Shown piece by piece: positions 59,336 to 59,861 of a stretch of DNA of 59,861 bases. The notes below the pieces were generated by a model that saw nothing but the letters and a program-made list of their open reading frames with translations, was not told the DNA's origin and made no database searches. The DNA comes from Spirochaetes bacterium ADurb.Bin215 (GTDB lineage: Bacteria > Spirochaetota > Spirochaetia > Treponematales > Treponemataceae), in NCBI GenBank assembly GCA_002070025.1, contig MWCL01000008.1:1-59861 (forward strand), written 5' to 3'. How positions within the stretch are numbered: position 1 is the stretch's first letter; each line of letters begins with the position of its first letter. A program made the position numbers and the translations under genes.

Positions 59336-59861
59336 ATGAGTTCGGCCACTTATTCAGCAAGCAATATTACAGTTCTCAAGGGTCTTGAAGCTGTCCGTAA
59401 AAGACCGGGTATGTATATCGGATCAACCGGACCGGACGGTCTGCATCATCTGGTCTACGAAGTTGTAGATAACTGTATCGACGAAGCAATGGCGGGTCAT
59501 TGTGACACAATTACCGTCGTTCTTGAAAAGAACGATGTTGTACGTGTCGAGGATAATGGACGCGGAATTCCCATTGATATTCACGAGGGAGAAGGGGTAA
59601 GCGCCCTTGAACTCGTTTTGACCCGTCTTCATGCCGGCGGTAAATTTGACAAGGGCTCCTACAAGGTCTCCGGCGGTTTGCATGGTGTCGGTGTTTCCGT
59701 TGTAAACGCCCTTTCGGTCTGGCTCGAGGCGTTTGTCTCGCGCGACGGGTATGTACACCATCAGAAATATGAAAAAGGCACACCGGTTGAATCGATCAAA
59801 CGGTTGAACGAGACGGACAAGCACGGAACCACCATACGATGGATGGCCGACAATTCCATAT
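59336..59861 (+). CDS. gyrB: DNA gyrase subunit B (partial, N-terminal)
   Basis: The first 175 codons are present; the gene runs off the right edge. It is the GHKL ATPase domain of Gyr[32 protein letters not shown] (Mg/ATP Glu/Asn), [11 protein letters not shown] and [15 protein letters not shown]. Gyrase introduces negative supercoils. The ATG follows AAGGATACAAA. It is divergent from dnaA, as in Borrelia. Confidence 0.97.
   Translation, partial: MSSATYSASNITVLKGLEAVRKRPGMYIGSTGPDGLHHLVYEVVDNCIDEAMAGHCDTITVVLEKNDVVRVEDNGRGIPIDIHEGEGVSALELVLTRLHAGGKFDKGSYKVSGGLHGVGVSVVNALSVWLEAFVSRDGYVHHQKYEKGTPVESIKRLNETDKHGTTIRWMADNSI

Noticed and set aside
1-59861. CRISPR arrays, insertion sequences, prophage genes, rRNA or tRNA genes
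   Set aside because: No regular repeats with spacers, transposase or phage motifs, or cloverleaf-like sequences with CCA ends were seen in the intergenic regions.

Overview
The window looks like the replication-origin region of an anaerobic, host-associated or sediment-type spirochaete chromosome (Treponema/Spirochaetales-like). Evidence: the dnaA-dnaN-recF-dciA-rpmH-rnpA-yidD-yidC-jag series with gyrB divergent from dnaA (as in Borrelia), an archaeal-type PheRS pair, a long coding sequence resembling proteins known only from spirochaetes, and strict-anaerobe enzymes (pyruvate:ferredoxin oxidoreductase, hybrid cluster protein, FeoAB). No rRNA, tRNA, CRISPR array, insertion sequence or prophage was seen; coding density is very high and no gene-free stretch reaches 300 bp. 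The largest gap is the dnaN-dnaA intergenic oriC candidate.

Layout. 1-4.5 kb: end of an OST-HTH protein, then a feoA-feoB-DUF1007-nicO metal operon divergent from a small DtxR/MntR-type regulator. 4.5-8.3 kb: a methyltransferase, then a minus-strand operon M23 peptidase-bactofilin-YaaR-PSP1/RicT. 8.4-14.4 kb: tatD-like, dusB, a spirochaetal protein of unknown function, a diguanylate cyclase, a rhomboid protease and a secreted unknown. 14.4-20.3 kb: a sensor kinase lacking the usual phospho-acceptor His, pheS-pheT, and a PilZ-like protein overlapping the pheT end. 20.3-25 kb: an esterase behind a strong inverted-repeat operator, a Crp/Fnr regulator with a PfkB sugar kinase, a DUF898 membrane protein, PspC and a lipoprotein. 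25-29.7 kb: nifJ and an EFR1 flavodoxin/ferredoxin protein. 29.7-35.3 kb: GH13 amylase, SAM hydrolase and a complete ECF transporter. 35.3-40.6 kb: TcdA, YjbQ, class IV aminotransferase, hcp, a methyltransferase paralogue and a DTW protein. 40.5-51.6 kb: DUF4139 protein, hydrolase, a MoxR-DUF58-transglutaminase/TPR operon, a cyclophilin-FKBP fusion and a secreted unknown. 51.6 kb to the end: the origin cluster and partial gyrB.

The most notable signals are: (i) at least six genes, including dnaA and two regulators, whose -10 box ends only 5-9 nt before the start codon with no Shine-Dalgarno, implying leaderless mRNAs; (ii) a perfect 16-bp palindrome centred at -41.5 of the hcp promoter, which fits Crp/Fnr-family activation and for which the regulator encoded in the window is a candidate; (iii) the kinase with a degenerate H-box; (iv) the SAM hydrolase-ECF transporter operon; (v) a combined Fe(II)/nickel-type metal operon under a hybrid DtxR/MntR regulator; and (vi) a transglutaminase-TPR polyprotein with an internal signal-peptide-like segment. 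All family assignments come from reading motifs by eye; no database search was run.
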